Source: Mycolicibacterium sp. BiH015
GTDB lineage: Bacteria; Actinomycetota; Actinomycetes; Mycobacteriales; Mycobacteriaceae
NCBI RefSeq assembly: GCF_027706845.1
Contig: NZ_JAQGCZ010000013.1
Span: forward strand, 1 to 64,000
Length of the DNA: 64,000 nt
Reading direction: 5' to 3'
In this document: piece by piece, positions 7,240 through 15,871 of the stretch
Numbering within the stretch: position 1 is the stretch's first letter
Layout: every line of letters begins with the position of its first letter
Program-made: the position numbers and the translations under genes
Notes under the pieces: generated by a model
The model's database searches: none
Told to the model about the DNA's origin: nothing
The model's input: the letters and a program-made list of their open reading frames with translations, nothing else

Positions 7240-8295
7240 TCAGTTGGCGGAATCGTCCGCCGGCGCGAGCAGATCGGCCGTCCCGTCGGCATCCTGGCGC
7301 CGCACGGTGTGCAAGCGCTCCGCGTAGAGCAGGTCGTCACGCCAGAGCCGGTTTGCCGCATGCTTCATGAACGGCTTGATCAACGGAGCGGCCGGAAGAG
7401 CCCTGGCGAAGCCGGACCGATCCGAGTGCGCGATCACCGCTTCGGTGACCGTGCTGCGCGGCTGCCCGTCGGAACCGTAACCAGTTGGGGTGGCGTGTGT
7501 TTCGACGACACTGCCGGTGCCCTTGCCCTCGACGATACGCATCACGAGGGTGCGTGGCTCGGGACTGGTGAACTCCGCGATCACCGGTACGCCGAGCCGC
7601 CCGATCCGGAAGGTCACCGCGACGAGAAACCGGTCCAGCTCCTCGGGTACGTCCGGTGATTCCGGTGGCGCGCTGAGCACCTCGAGGCGGGTGAACGAGT
7701 ACGGATGGAACCAGGCGCCGTGCCACGGGTCCATTCGGTTGGCGACGATGTCGGCAGCCTCGCAGACCCCCGTGAGCTGCGTGACGGCCGCGATCTGGGC
7801 TCCGTCGGGCCGGACCGGCAGAATCGGTCCCGGCGTAGGGGGCTCGCCGCCGATACGGTCGAGGCGGGCCCAGATCAGCACGCCGTCGTCGAATGCGGGC
7901 ACGGCGGGCCAGTCAGGACGGGACCGGCCCGTCAGGCGCAGCCCGTGCCAGGGGCACACGAGATGTCCGCGGTCCACGGTCCCGGTGCACAGGTCCGCCC
8001 CGAGGTGGGGACACCGCGCAGGCCCGATGCGCAGAACGCCGTCGGAGTCGCGCCAGCAGACGAGCTCGGCGCCGGCCACGGTGGCCGGGTGCGGTTTCGA
8101 CGTGACATCGGCACTGGCTGCCACGACGAACCAATTTCCGCTCGGACGGGCCTGGGAGCGGGCCAGCGCCGCGGCGATCACCTCGGGGGACGCCTGCCGG
8201 TAGGTCGGCGTCTGCCGTGCCCACGCGGTGCGCGGCAGAATCTCCAACGGCGACGCCTTGCTGACCGATGTCGTCAGCCTGCTCAGGAGACTCAT
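7240..8295 (-). CDS. Rieske [2Fe-2S] DUF5914-type protein of the carotenoid cluster
   Basis: A 351-residue protein with a Rieske centre, C-P-H-L-G-A-D-L then 17 residues later C-P-W-H-G-L (about residues 94-116), and a longer C-terminal region without an obvious mononuclear iron triad. DUF5914 Rieske proteins accompany crtU in actinobacterial isorenieratene-type clusters, as I recall. The ATG overlaps the crtU stop (ATGA), so it is the last gene of the crt operon. It may modify the aryl carotenoid or pass electrons to a partner. It is convergent with the ROK gene, only six bases separating the stops. Confidence 0.8.
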   Translation of the reverse strand: MSLLSRLTTSVSKASPLEILPRTAWARQTPTYRQASPEVIAAALARSQARPSGNWFVVAASADVTSKPHPATVAGAELVCWRDSDGVLRIGPARCPHLGADLCTGTVDRGHLVCPWHGLRLTGRSRPDWPAVPAFDDGVLIWARLDRIGGEPPTPGPILPVRPDGAQIAAVTQLTGVCEAADIVANRMDPWHGAWFHPYSFTRLEVLSAPPESPDVPEELDRFLVAVTFRIGRLGVPVIAEFTSPEPRTLVMRIVEGKGTGSVVETHATPTGYGSDGQPRSTVTEAVIAHSDRSGFARALPAAPLIKPFMKHAANRLWRDDLLYAERLHTVRRQDADGTADLLAPADDSAN

Positions 8296-9824
8296 CGCGG
8301 TGTCCGCCTTTCCACGCGACCTGCGAGGTGCCGCAGCACGGGTGACCGTCCGCGCACCGGGACGGTGTACATATCGTGCCCTCTCACGCCGAATCGGTCG
8401 AGCAGGACGTTGGCGGCCGCGACCCCGGTGGTGGCGGCCCGCTCCATCAGCGCCACCGGCAGGTCGATGCGGATACCGTCGCCGGCAAGTGCGAGGCCGG
8501 GGGTCGGTGTCCGCACTGTCGGTCTCGTCGCGAAGTCGCCCGGTCCCAGGCGAGGACAGTCCTCGCGGGTGAGCGTCCTCTCGGTGACAATCGACGCCGA
8601 CGCGGTCTCCGGATACAGCTCATGCAGACGGGCCAGCATGTCGCACCGCAACTGCGGGGTGTCTTCGGACACGGAGTACGCATGGAGTTCGACCACCGAT
8701 CCGCCGGTGCGGCCCGCCCACGTGGAGGCTTCCCGTTCGTATCTGTCGAGGACGCTGATGTTGTCCAGCGGCGGGAGCCCACCTGTGCCCAGGAACGCGG
8801 GCCGATCGGAGCGCACGGGTCGGTCCAGCCAGAGACGTTGGACGACGAACGGAGCGGCCGTGCCCAGCCCGTCGACCCGTGCCCGCCACCCGGGATCGCC
8901 GATACCCGCAGAGTTCGCGACGATGGATTTCAACGCCGGGACTTCGGTGGCCAGCACCACCCCGTCGGTGTGGACGGCCGCTCCGGACGCGGCGGTCACG
9001 GTGAAGCCGCCCTCCTCGTGCGAAAGACTCTGCGCGGCGGTGCCCAGGTGCACACGCACACCCAGACCCTGCAGGTACTTGCACAGCGGATTCCACAGCG
9101 CCACATCGAAGTTGGACGTGGCGACGTCGAAAACCAGCCCCTCGCTCGAGCCCAGGAAATAGATGTGGAACATCGTGGCGAGCTCGGCAGCCGACAGGGC
9201 GGCCGGCCTGGTGAAAAAGCTTCGGGAGAACACCTCGAAGGCCAGGTGCTGGGCGGCCGTCGGGAAATTGATGTTGTGCAGAAAGGTCTCGGCGTCGAGA
9301 TCGTCGAGCTCGTCGTAGGTCCGCGGAACGGAGACCTCGGCCAGCGGGGCGGCGGCGCGGGCATCGATGCGCACCAGATCGCGCAACCGGAAGGTGGGAC
9401 TTCGCAACGCGAACATGACCGCATTGAGCGGCGGAGTGCTGGGCAGGCCGCGGAAGGTGTCACGGCGTCCTTCGGCGTCCACGAGGGGGTAGTCGTCGAG
9501 CGGTGCGAGCATTCCGAGGTCGGGATCGATGCGGCGCAACAGGTTACGTAGGTTGTAGTACTGGCGGAAGAACGCGTGGAAGCCTCGGTTCATGGCGAGG
9601 GGCGCGCCGCCGGAGTCGTCTTCGGACCATCCGCCGACTCGGCCTCCGAGGTAGGTCTCCCGCTCGAACAGGTCCACGTCGACGCCGCGTTCGGCAAGCG
9701 CTGCGGCGGCGGACAGGCCGGCGATCCCACCGCCGATGACGGCGGCCCGCGGCCGCGTGGGAAGACCGGTCGCCTCTGGCAGCCCCGGCTTGGCGGGGTG
9801 GCGGACCCGTCGGGGATCGGTCAC
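8292..9824 (-). CDS. crtU: Carotenoid desaturase/methyltransferase (isorenieratene synthase, CrtU)
   Basis: A 510-residue FAD-dependent carotene oxidoreductase. The dinucleotide motif 'GGGIAGLSAAAALAERG' and 'LFERETYLGGRVGGW' open the protein, and 'LALAGDGIRIDLPVALMERA' is the CrtU-type C-terminal FAD motif. CrtU aromatises beta-ionone rings with methyl migration (beta-carotene to isorenieratene). The GTG at 9824 overlaps the methyltransferase stop (GTGA); the frame continues far upstream only as an overlap of that gene. Its usual substrate needs a lycopene cyclase, which is broken in this operon. Confidence 0.9.
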   Translation of the reverse strand: MTDPRRVRHPAKPGLPEATGLPTRPRAAVIGGGIAGLSAAAALAERGVDVDLFERETYLGGRVGGWSEDDSGGAPLAMNRGFHAFFRQYYNLRNLLRRIDPDLGMLAPLDDYPLVDAEGRRDTFRGLPSTPPLNAVMFALRSPTFRLRDLVRIDARAAAPLAEVSVPRTYDELDDLDAETFLHNINFPTAAQHLAFEVFSRSFFTRPAALSAAELATMFHIYFLGSSEGLVFDVATSNFDVALWNPLCKYLQGLGVRVHLGTAAQSLSHEEGGFTVTAASGAAVHTDGVVLATEVPALKSIVANSAGIGDPGWRARVDGLGTAAPFVVQRLWLDRPVRSDRPAFLGTGGLPPLDNISVLDRYEREASTWAGRTGGSVVELHAYSVSEDTPQLRCDMLARLHELYPETASASIVTERTLTREDCPRLGPGDFATRPTVRTPTPGLALAGDGIRIDLPVALMERAATTGVAAANVLLDRFGVRGHDMYTVPVRGRSPVLRHLAGRVERRTPR

Positions 9825-10531
9825 CGCGGCGCCCGAGCGAGGAACGTGTGCACGATGTTGCGCTGCCACCCCGAGACGGTTTCGCTGCGCACATCGGTGA
9901 ACCCGATGCGCTGCAACCGCTCCCGGAACGCTGCGGCACCGTCGAACTCGTTCACGCTCCGACGCAGGTAGCGGTAGAGAGTGCCGTCGCCGTCGCGAAG
10001 ACGTCCGAGCGGGATGATGACCGTCGTCGCCACCGTATTCCAGGTCGCCCGGGCGACGGGCGAGTCGCGCACCGAGTATTCGTGGGCGGCGAAGACGCCA
10101 CCTGGCCGCAACAGCGACAGCAGCGTACGCAGGACCGGGTCCGGATCGCTGAGGTTGCGCACCAGGTATGCCGCGAGGATGCCGTCGAACGGGCCGCTCA
10201 CACCGGCTTCGGCGAGGTTCTCCGCGCGGCTGTGGACGAACGTCACCGTGGCCGGCCACGACTTCTGCCGCGCCTGGTCCAGCATGCCCGCCGACCCGTC
10301 GACCGCCACGATCTCGGCGAGCGGGGCCGCCTGTAGCAGGGCCGCGGTGGAAGCTCCTGTGCCGCAGCCGATATCCAGGAGGCGCAGGCCACGCCCGCCG
10401 TCGGGCAACCCCATCCGGTGTGCTGAAAGCCGGAGATGCTCGTGGTAACCGGGGTTGGCCCCGACGAGCCGGTCATAGGACTTCGCGCCCGAGTCGAACG
10501 CGTCGGGAACGTCGTGACGTCCAAGAGTCAT
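9821..10531 (-). CDS. Class I SAM-dependent methyltransferase of the crt operon
   Basis: A 236-residue Rossmann-fold methyltransferase: motif I 'LLDIGCGTGAST', motif II 'EIVAVDGSAGMLDQA', 'FDGILAAYLVRNLSDPD' and 'LLRPGGVFAAHEYSV'. It resembles the ubiquinone/menaquinone UbiE type and sits between the cyclase remnant and crtU. It overlaps both neighbours (ATGA upstream, GTGA downstream). A similar methyltransferase occurs in other mycobacterial crt operons, where its substrate is not firmly established; a carotenoid or a quinone is plausible. Confidence 0.85.
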   Translation of the reverse strand: MTLGRHDVPDAFDSGAKSYDRLVGANPGYHEHLRLSAHRMGLPDGGRGLRLLDIGCGTGASTAALLQAAPLAEIVAVDGSAGMLDQARQKSWPATVTFVHSRAENLAEAGVSGPFDGILAAYLVRNLSDPDPVLRTLLSLLRPGGVFAAHEYSVRDSPVARATWNTVATTVIIPLGRLRDGDGTLYRYLRRSVNEFDGAAAFRERLQRIGFTDVRSETVSGWQRNIVHTFLARAPR

Positions 10532-10784
10532 GCTGTTTTTCGTTCCTGTCTGTCGCCGCCTCGCACCCACAGGAGCACGGCGGTCACCATTGCCCAGCCG
10601 AAAAGGAAGTCTTCCACCGGAATGTCCCAGGGAAACCTGGACGCGGGATCTGGAAGGCGAGCACTATCGCCATCGAGATCCGGTAAGCGGGCGGCCGCCG
10701 GTGCGACAGCCAGCAGAGCACCTCCAGAGGGGCGGCGAGCAGCAGGCACCCGACCGTCAGGAGCAGGTACTCGTAGCGCTCGAT
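10528..10784 (-). pseudogene. Lycopene cyclase (crtYc/crtYd-type) remnant
   Basis: Between crtB and the methyltransferase only about 260 bases remain. One frame reads 'IERYEYLLLTVGCLLLAAPLEVL' (split), the usual start of a heterodimeric lycopene cyclase subunit. A second frame, entered about 100 bases later, reads 'FPWDIPVEDFLFGWAMVT', the C-terminal signature of the same family. The central W-D...P region is absent, and the position expected for the start codon reads ATC, with no ATG, GTG or TTG nearby in that frame. I read this as an out-of-frame internal deletion, perhaps fusing crtYc to crtYd. A single sequencing error would not restore the missing middle. Confidence 0.7.
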
Positions 10785-10789
10785 GTCCG

Positions 10790-11749
10790 TTACACCTCCC
10801 GGCGGCGAGCCCGGGCGAGCAGAGCCTTGGCCAGGCCCACCGACGCGACCCGAAGGCGTCGCGGGATCGACACGGTGGCTCGCTGGGCGAACACGGCGTA
10901 ATCGATGTCCTCGATGCGTTTCAGGATTCCGGAGTAAAGCGTCAGGGCCGCGCTGATGCACGGGCGGGACTTCGGCGCCAGCATCGCGATCCCGGGCTCG
11001 GCACTGCGGTAGATGGTGCGGGTGATCGCGAGCTGTTCGACGAGCGCCGCCCGCAGCCGCTGATCGGTGCGCCGATTCTTCTGGCACCAGGTCAACACGT
11101 CGCGGTCCACGCCGTGCACGGCGAGCTCGTCTGCGGGCAGATACACCCGTCCGCGCGTCAGGTCCTCATCGATGTCGCGAAGGAAGTTGGTGAGCTGGAA
11201 CGCCTTTCCGAGGGCCGCGGCGTGGGGTGCAGCCTCCTCCCGGGGGACGACCGTGCCGAGGATCGGCAGCATCTGCAGTCCGATCACCTCGGCGGAACCG
11301 TACATGTAGCGATCCAGCGCGGCCCGGTCCGGGTAGTCGGTGACCGTCAGGTCCATCCGCATAGACGTGAGGAAGTCGTCGAACAGCTGCCAGTCGAGGT
11401 CGTACTTGCGGGCGGTGTGCACGACGGCGTCCAGTGTCGGATCGTCTCCGCTGGGCTGGTTCTCGACCATCCGGGTGAACAGGGCTGTCGACAGCCCCTG
11501 CAGCTCGCCCGCCCGTTCTGCCGGTGTGCGCGAGTCGAATTGGTCGAGGACGTCGTCGGCGCGCCGGGCGAAGCCGTACAGGGCGTGCACGGCAGGGCGC
11601 TGCTCGGGAGACAGCAGCCGCGTCGCCAGGAAGAACGTCCGACCGTGCTGGGCGTTGATGGCGCGGCATTTCTGGTAGGACTCTCTGAGTGCCACATCGT
11701 GGACGCCCGCGGCGTCCAGCTCCGAGCTGATCATCGTTGCTCCGATCAT
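10790..11749 (-). CDS. crtB: Phytoene synthase
   Basis: A 319-residue trans-isoprenyl synthase that condenses two geranylgeranyl diphosphates to phytoene. Two aspartate-rich motifs are visible, 'ADDVLDQFD' and 'RDIDEDLTRGRVYLP', along with 'HGRTFFLATRLL' near the N-terminus and 'AFQLTNFLRD'. The ATG at 11749 overlaps the crtI stop (ATGA); an internal ATG at 11734 is a second possible start. It ends in GTG-TAA just before the lycopene cyclase remnant. Confidence 0.95.
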   Translation of the reverse strand: MIGATMISSELDAAGVHDVALRESYQKCRAINAQHGRTFFLATRLLSPEQRPAVHALYGFARRADDVLDQFDSRTPAERAGELQGLSTALFTRMVENQPSGDDPTLDAVVHTARKYDLDWQLFDDFLTSMRMDLTVTDYPDRAALDRYMYGSAEVIGLQMLPILGTVVPREEAAPHAAALGKAFQLTNFLRDIDEDLTRGRVYLPADELAVHGVDRDVLTWCQKNRRTDQRLRAALVEQLAITRTIYRSAEPGIAMLAPKSRPCISAALTLYSGILKRIEDIDYAVFAQRATVSIPRRLRVASVGLAKALLARARRREV

Positions 11750-13257
11750 TGCGACATTACTTGTGGCTGTTTGCGGGTCGCGGCCCCGGTGACGCGGTCC
11801 GCGGCGAGGCGTCCCGACACGATGGCGGTGGGGATACCGACACCCGGCACCGTGGAGGAACCGGCGAGCACCGCGTTGTCGATTCCGCGCACGGTGTTTC
11901 CGGGCCGGAAGGGACCCGTCTGCCCGAAGGTGTGGGCGAGCGCGAACGGCGTGCCGGAGGCCATGCCCTGCCGGGCCCAATCCTGCGGCGTCACCACGTG
12001 CAGGAGTTCGGCGTCCTGGCCGAGGTGCGGCAGGCGGGCGGCGACGGTCTCCAGCATGTGGTCGGTGTAGTCGTCGCGGTCTGCATCCCAGTCTTTGTGT
12101 CCGACATCGGTGTTGGGCGCCGGTGCGAGGACGTACAGCAGCTCCCGGCCATCCGGGGCGAGCGTAGGATCGCCGAGCGTCGGCCGGGTCACCAGCAGCG
12201 ACGGGTCGACCATCGGTCGGCCCTGATCGATGATCTCGTCGAAGGTCCGGTCCCACGCATCCCCGAAGAGGATCGTGTGGTGCGACGGGTCGGACTCGGT
12301 GGGGGCGGTGCGGCATCCGACATGCGCCACGACGGCGGACGGGGCGGGCCGCAGCTTGACGAGACGGCGCGGTGTCCGGCCGAGAAGCCGGTAGGTGTCG
12401 GGAAGTTCGGTGGTCAGGATCACCGCGTCGGCGGGGAACCGCTCACCGTTGACGGTGCGGACCGCCGTCACCCGCGAACCTGACCGCTCGAGTGTGGAAA
12501 CCGGTGCGTTGTAATGGAATTCGACGCCGGCGTCGGCCGCGGCGGCAGCCATGGCGTCAGGCAGCGCCCGCATCCCCCCGCGGGGGAAGTACACGCCCGA
12601 CACCGTGTCCATGTAGGCGATCACGGCGTAGGCGGCCAGTGCACGCTTGGGGGGCACCCCGACGTAGAGCGCCTGGAAGGTGAACACCCGCAGCAGGCGC
12701 TCATCGGACAGGAAGCGCCGCACCATCGGCTCCCACCCGCGGAAGCCGCCGATCGCAGCCAACTTCGCAAGCTGAGGTGTGAGCAGCGACAGCGGGGAGT
12801 CGAAATTCGCGTTGATGAAGCCGTCGAACTCGATCTGGTAGAGCCGCGTCAGCCAGCGGCGGAGTTCGGCATAGCCCTGCGCCTCCTTCGGCCCCGCGAA
12901 GCGCGCGATCTCGGCGGTCATGGCCTCGGCGTCGGGATGCACGTCGATGCTGCTGCCGTCGGCGAACGAGGCGCGGTAGGCGGGCAGCACCGGCTGCAGG
13001 TCCAGCCGTGAGGCCGTCGACTCGCCGACGGCCGCGAACGTCTCGTCGAGGATGTCGGGCATCGTCAGCACCGTCGGCCCGGTGTCGAGGCGGTACCCGG
13101 AGATGTCGGCCCGCCCGACTCTGCCGCCGGGGTGCGCGCCCCGCTCCACGACCGTCACCTGACGTCCACGTCCGGCGAGGTGCAGCGCGGCAGACAGGCC
13201 CGCCAGACCCGCACCGACCACGACCACTCGATCGGTCGCGCCCGCGACGGTGCGCAT
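11746..13257 (-). CDS. crtI: Phytoene desaturase
   Basis: A 503-residue CrtI-type FAD enzyme converting phytoene to lycopene. The N-terminal dinucleotide fold 'VVVVGAGLAGLSAALHLAG' is followed by 'GGRVGRA' and 'LDTGPTVLTMPDIL'. The C-terminal bacterial desaturase signature 'AGSSTVPGVGIPTAIVSGR' is intact. The ATG at 13257 shares its A with the crtE stop (TGATG), and the stop overlaps crtB. Chain length and motifs indicate a functional enzyme. Confidence 0.95.
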   Translation of the reverse strand: MRTVAGATDRVVVVGAGLAGLSAALHLAGRGRQVTVVERGAHPGGRVGRADISGYRLDTGPTVLTMPDILDETFAAVGESTASRLDLQPVLPAYRASFADGSSIDVHPDAEAMTAEIARFAGPKEAQGYAELRRWLTRLYQIEFDGFINANFDSPLSLLTPQLAKLAAIGGFRGWEPMVRRFLSDERLLRVFTFQALYVGVPPKRALAAYAVIAYMDTVSGVYFPRGGMRALPDAMAAAAADAGVEFHYNAPVSTLERSGSRVTAVRTVNGERFPADAVILTTELPDTYRLLGRTPRRLVKLRPAPSAVVAHVGCRTAPTESDPSHHTILFGDAWDRTFDEIIDQGRPMVDPSLLVTRPTLGDPTLAPDGRELLYVLAPAPNTDVGHKDWDADRDDYTDHMLETVAARLPHLGQDAELLHVVTPQDWARQGMASGTPFALAHTFGQTGPFRPGNTVRGIDNAVLAGSSTVPGVGIPTAIVSGRLAADRVTGAATRKQPQVMSQ

Positions 13258-14411
13258 CAGGCCACCCGCTCGGTGCAGGCGGCGGCCATCGAGGCCAGCG
13301 CCGATCGGACGCCGTCGTCCAGCGAGACGCTGTCGAGGCGGTGCAGGGCCCACGCGAGCCGTCGGTCGATCAACTGTTCCATCCATTCCACGGTCCCGAT
13401 CTCGGCGATCAGGCACTGCCAACGTGTGATGTCGTCCTCACGAAGATCCGTGCTGGTCATCAGGTGCTCCAGATGGCGTCGCTGCGAACTGCTGCCCAAC
13501 TGGTAGGCCGCCACCACAACCGTAGTCGCCTTGCGCGCGGCAAGATCAGATCCTGACGGCTTACCCGTGGTCTCCGGCTGGCCGAACACGCCGAGCAGGT
13601 CGTCACGCAGCTGGAATGCCTCCCCCACCGCGACGCCGTAATCTCCGAGGGCGCTGAGCGTCGATTCGTCGCAGCCGGAGAGCGCTGCGCCGATCTCCAG
13701 CGGCCGCCGCACGGTGTAGTTGCCGGACTTGCGCCTCGCGACGTCGAGGACCTCGTCGAGTGACGGGAACACCGACGTGTCGTTGACCAGGTCGGCGAAC
13801 TGTCCCACGGCGAGTTCCGTGCGCATCGCGTCGTAGCGCGGCCAGGCCCTGGCGAGGACGTCGTCGGCAAGGCCGCTCTCGCGCAGCATCTGCTCGGCCC
13901 ACACGAGGCACAGATCGCCGAGCAGGATGGCTGCCGATTCCCCGAACCGTGCCGAAGAGCCGGGCAGCCTGTGGCGGTGGTGCCAGTCTTCGAAGGCGCG
14001 ATGGGCGCTGGCCCGTCCGCGGCGCATCGGTGACCCGTCCATCACGTCGTCCTGCATCAACGCGAATGCATGCAGGAACTCCAGGCTCGCCGCCGCCCTG
14101 ATCGCGGCCGCTTCGGGGTTCGCGCCGGCCAGCCAGCCGAGATAGAGGAACGTCGAGCGCAGACACTTTCCGTCCGCAAGCAGTGACCGCAGCACGCTCT
14201 CGGCGATGTCGACGCGGCTGTCGGGAAGCGATTGCGCACAACGGGAGTCGACGAATTCGGACACTGCTGCCAGCACAGCCTCGCGCACCGACACCTGCCA
14301 CGGCCCGTCCAGCCGGTCGGCGGTCCCCAGCGCCTGGGTACGCGTCGTCGTGCCGTTCCTACCCGCGGACATATCGCCCCGGTCCCTCGAGAGCCTGGCG
14401 CCGGTGATCAT
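13257..14411 (-). CDS. crtE: Geranylgeranyl diphosphate synthase (polyprenyl synthetase)
   Basis: A 384-residue trans-isoprenyl diphosphate synthase. The first aspartate-rich motif is 'MQDDVMDGSPMRRG', preceded by the G-K-x-L-R substrate motif, and the second is 'QLRDDLLGVFG', as in actinobacterial GGPP synthases. It supplies the C20 precursor for CrtB and opens the carotenoid operon. The first ATG (14411) has no clear ribosome site; the ATG at 14372 is an alternative start. Just upstream on the minus strand a GGGTAA resembles a SigF -10 (GGGTAT), but no convincing -35 is seen. SigF control of carotenoid genes is known in M. smegmatis. Confidence 0.92.
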   Translation of the reverse strand: MITGARLSRDRGDMSAGRNGTTTRTQALGTADRLDGPWQVSVREAVLAAVSEFVDSRCAQSLPDSRVDIAESVLRSLLADGKCLRSTFLYLGWLAGANPEAAAIRAAASLEFLHAFALMQDDVMDGSPMRRGRASAHRAFEDWHHRHRLPGSSARFGESAAILLGDLCLVWAEQMLRESGLADDVLARAWPRYDAMRTELAVGQFADLVNDTSVFPSLDEVLDVARRKSGNYTVRRPLEIGAALSGCDESTLSALGDYGVAVGEAFQLRDDLLGVFGQPETTGKPSGSDLAARKATTVVVAAYQLGSSSQRRHLEHLMTSTDLREDDITRWQCLIAEIGTVEWMEQLIDRRLAWALHRLDSVSLDDGVRSALASMAAACTERVA

Positions 14412-14929
14412 CGAATCGAGCCATTACCCATTTCTAATCCGTTTATGCCGTCTCGACAGCGCTTATCGGCCATGTTCGAGGGCCGCCAAGCAGTGTGGCC
14501 GAACGGCGCGACGGTCGCGGCGCGGGCCACGGGACGGGATGGCGCGTTGCCGAAACGCTGCACCCGGCATACCCCCCGTGTGGAATGTGCGTCAATAGTC
14601 AAGCGCCAGAGGGTAATTCATGTCAGCGCGGCATTCATCGCGGCGGCTTTGATGCTTGCGGGAACGGCTCGCGTTGTCCGCCCTCACGGCGCCCGCGGCG
14701 GTTATTACAGGTCTATGACAAATGACTCGGTGCACATCCCCGTCGACGGTTTCGGCGGTGTCCACACCGTAACGTTCGCGGGTCGTCCCCGCTGCGGGAT
14801 CAACGATCGGCGCGGCGGAGGTCACGCACCACGTCAGGGTGGCTCAGCGCAGCAAGGACTCCAATGGCACTCTCCCGGAGGCGTATTCGAGATGCTCGCA
14901 GATCGCCGCGGGACCTCGCCCGGCGGCTG
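14412..14929. other. Intergenic region upstream of crtE, no gene supported
   Basis: About 520 bases between the crtE start and the end of the LLM oxidoreductase. It presumably carries the crt operon promoter next to 14411. Short frames on both strands lack recognisable motifs or ribosome sites. No repeat or RNA structure stands out. Confidence 0.5.
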
Positions 14930-15805
14930 TCACACCTTCGCGATGACGTTCTCGGCGAACCACTCCAGGTTGCGGATCTTGTCGTCGAGAGGCTCGGTGT
15001 CCTGACCCGTGATGTAAGGGATCCGGAAGCCGACGATGACGTCGGTGACGCCCTTGTCCTCCAACCGCTTGACGCCGTCGAGGGTGAACCCGTCGATCGA
15101 GATGACATGGATCTGGAACTCGTCGGCCAGACCGATGCGCTCCTCGGTCTCCCGGTAGTGCTGCAGTTTCTTGAGCAGGGGGTCGAGTTCCTCGGGGTCG
15201 CCGCCGCCGTGCATCCAGCCGTCGTTGCGGGCCGCGCGTCGCAGCGCCGCGTCCGCGTGGCCGCCGATCAGGATCGGGATCGGCTTCGTGGGTGCCGGCG
15301 TCATCTTGAACGTCGGGAAGTCGTAGAACTCGCCGTGGTACTCGAAGTACTCGCCGGAGGTCAGGCCGCGGACGATGTCGATGCACTCGTCCATTCGTTT
15401 CCCGCGCCTGGCGAACGGCACACCCATGATGTCGTAGTCCTCAGGCCACGGGCTGGTGCCGACGCCGAGGTTGATGCGGTTGTCGAACAGCGCGGCCAGC
15501 GAACCGGCCTGTTTGGCCACCAGCGCGGGTGGGCGGATCGGCAGCTTGAGCACGAAGATGTTGAAGTGCAGCCTGGTTGTCACCGCGGACAGGGCGCCGA
15601 TCAGCGCAAACGTCTCGATGAACGGTTTGCCGTCCAGAAACTCGCGGTTGCCGTCCTCGGTGTACGGATACTTCGAGTCCGAGACCTCCGGATAGGCGAC
15701 GCTGTCGGCGATCGTCATCCCGTGGTAGCCCGCCTCGTCGGCGGCTTTGGCCAGCGGGATGTAGTACTTGGGATCGGTCATGGCTTCGGCGTAGGTGAAT
15801 CGCAC
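14930..15805 (-). CDS. LLM-class F420-dependent oxidoreductase (Rv0940c-like)
   Basis: A 291-residue luciferase-like (alpha/beta)8 barrel protein. Family marks are 'DEAGYHGMTIADSVAYPE', 'RLHFNIFVLKLPIRPPALVAKQ', 'INLGVGTSPWPEDY' and 'KPIPILIGGHADAALRRAAR'. It starts with GTG at 15805, preceded by AGGAGACGAC. A KstR-like box lies 30 bases upstream, so it probably belongs to the cholesterol/lipid catabolism regulon, as I recall for M. tuberculosis Rv0940c. Substrate unknown; F420 rather than FMN is inferred from family membership. Confidence 0.85.
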   Translation of the reverse strand: MRFTYAEAMTDPKYYIPLAKAADEAGYHGMTIADSVAYPEVSDSKYPYTEDGNREFLDGKPFIETFALIGALSAVTTRLHFNIFVLKLPIRPPALVAKQAGSLAALFDNRINLGVGTSPWPEDYDIMGVPFARRGKRMDECIDIVRGLTSGEYFEYHGEFYDFPTFKMTPAPTKPIPILIGGHADAALRRAARNDGWMHGGGDPEELDPLLKKLQHYRETEERIGLADEFQIHVISIDGFTLDGVKRLEDKGVTDVIVGFRIPYITGQDTEPLDDKIRNLEWFAENVIAKV

Positions 15806-15835
15806 GTCGTCTCCTGCTCGTCGGTGACCGCATAC

Positions 15836-15849
15836 TAGAACACGTTCTA
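15836..15849. promoter_or_regulatory. KstR-like operator upstream of the LLM oxidoreductase
   Basis: TAGAACACGTTCTA matches the published KstR consensus TNNAACNNGTTNNA at every fixed position and sits 30 bases before the GTG start. Repression relieved by a cholesterol-derived CoA thioester is the expected behaviour. Confidence 0.75.
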
Positions 15850-15871
15850 ATATGCCGGTGACCGATTGGCC

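Noticed and set aside
9825-10259. N-terminal extension of crtU by 145 codons
   Set aside because: It merely overlaps the methyltransferase in another frame. The FAD motif lies right after the GTG at 9824, which overlaps the upstream stop.
14232-15005. A 257-codon plus-strand frame across the crtE/LLM gap
   Set aside because: It spans the antisense of two real genes, shows no domain and has no ribosome site.
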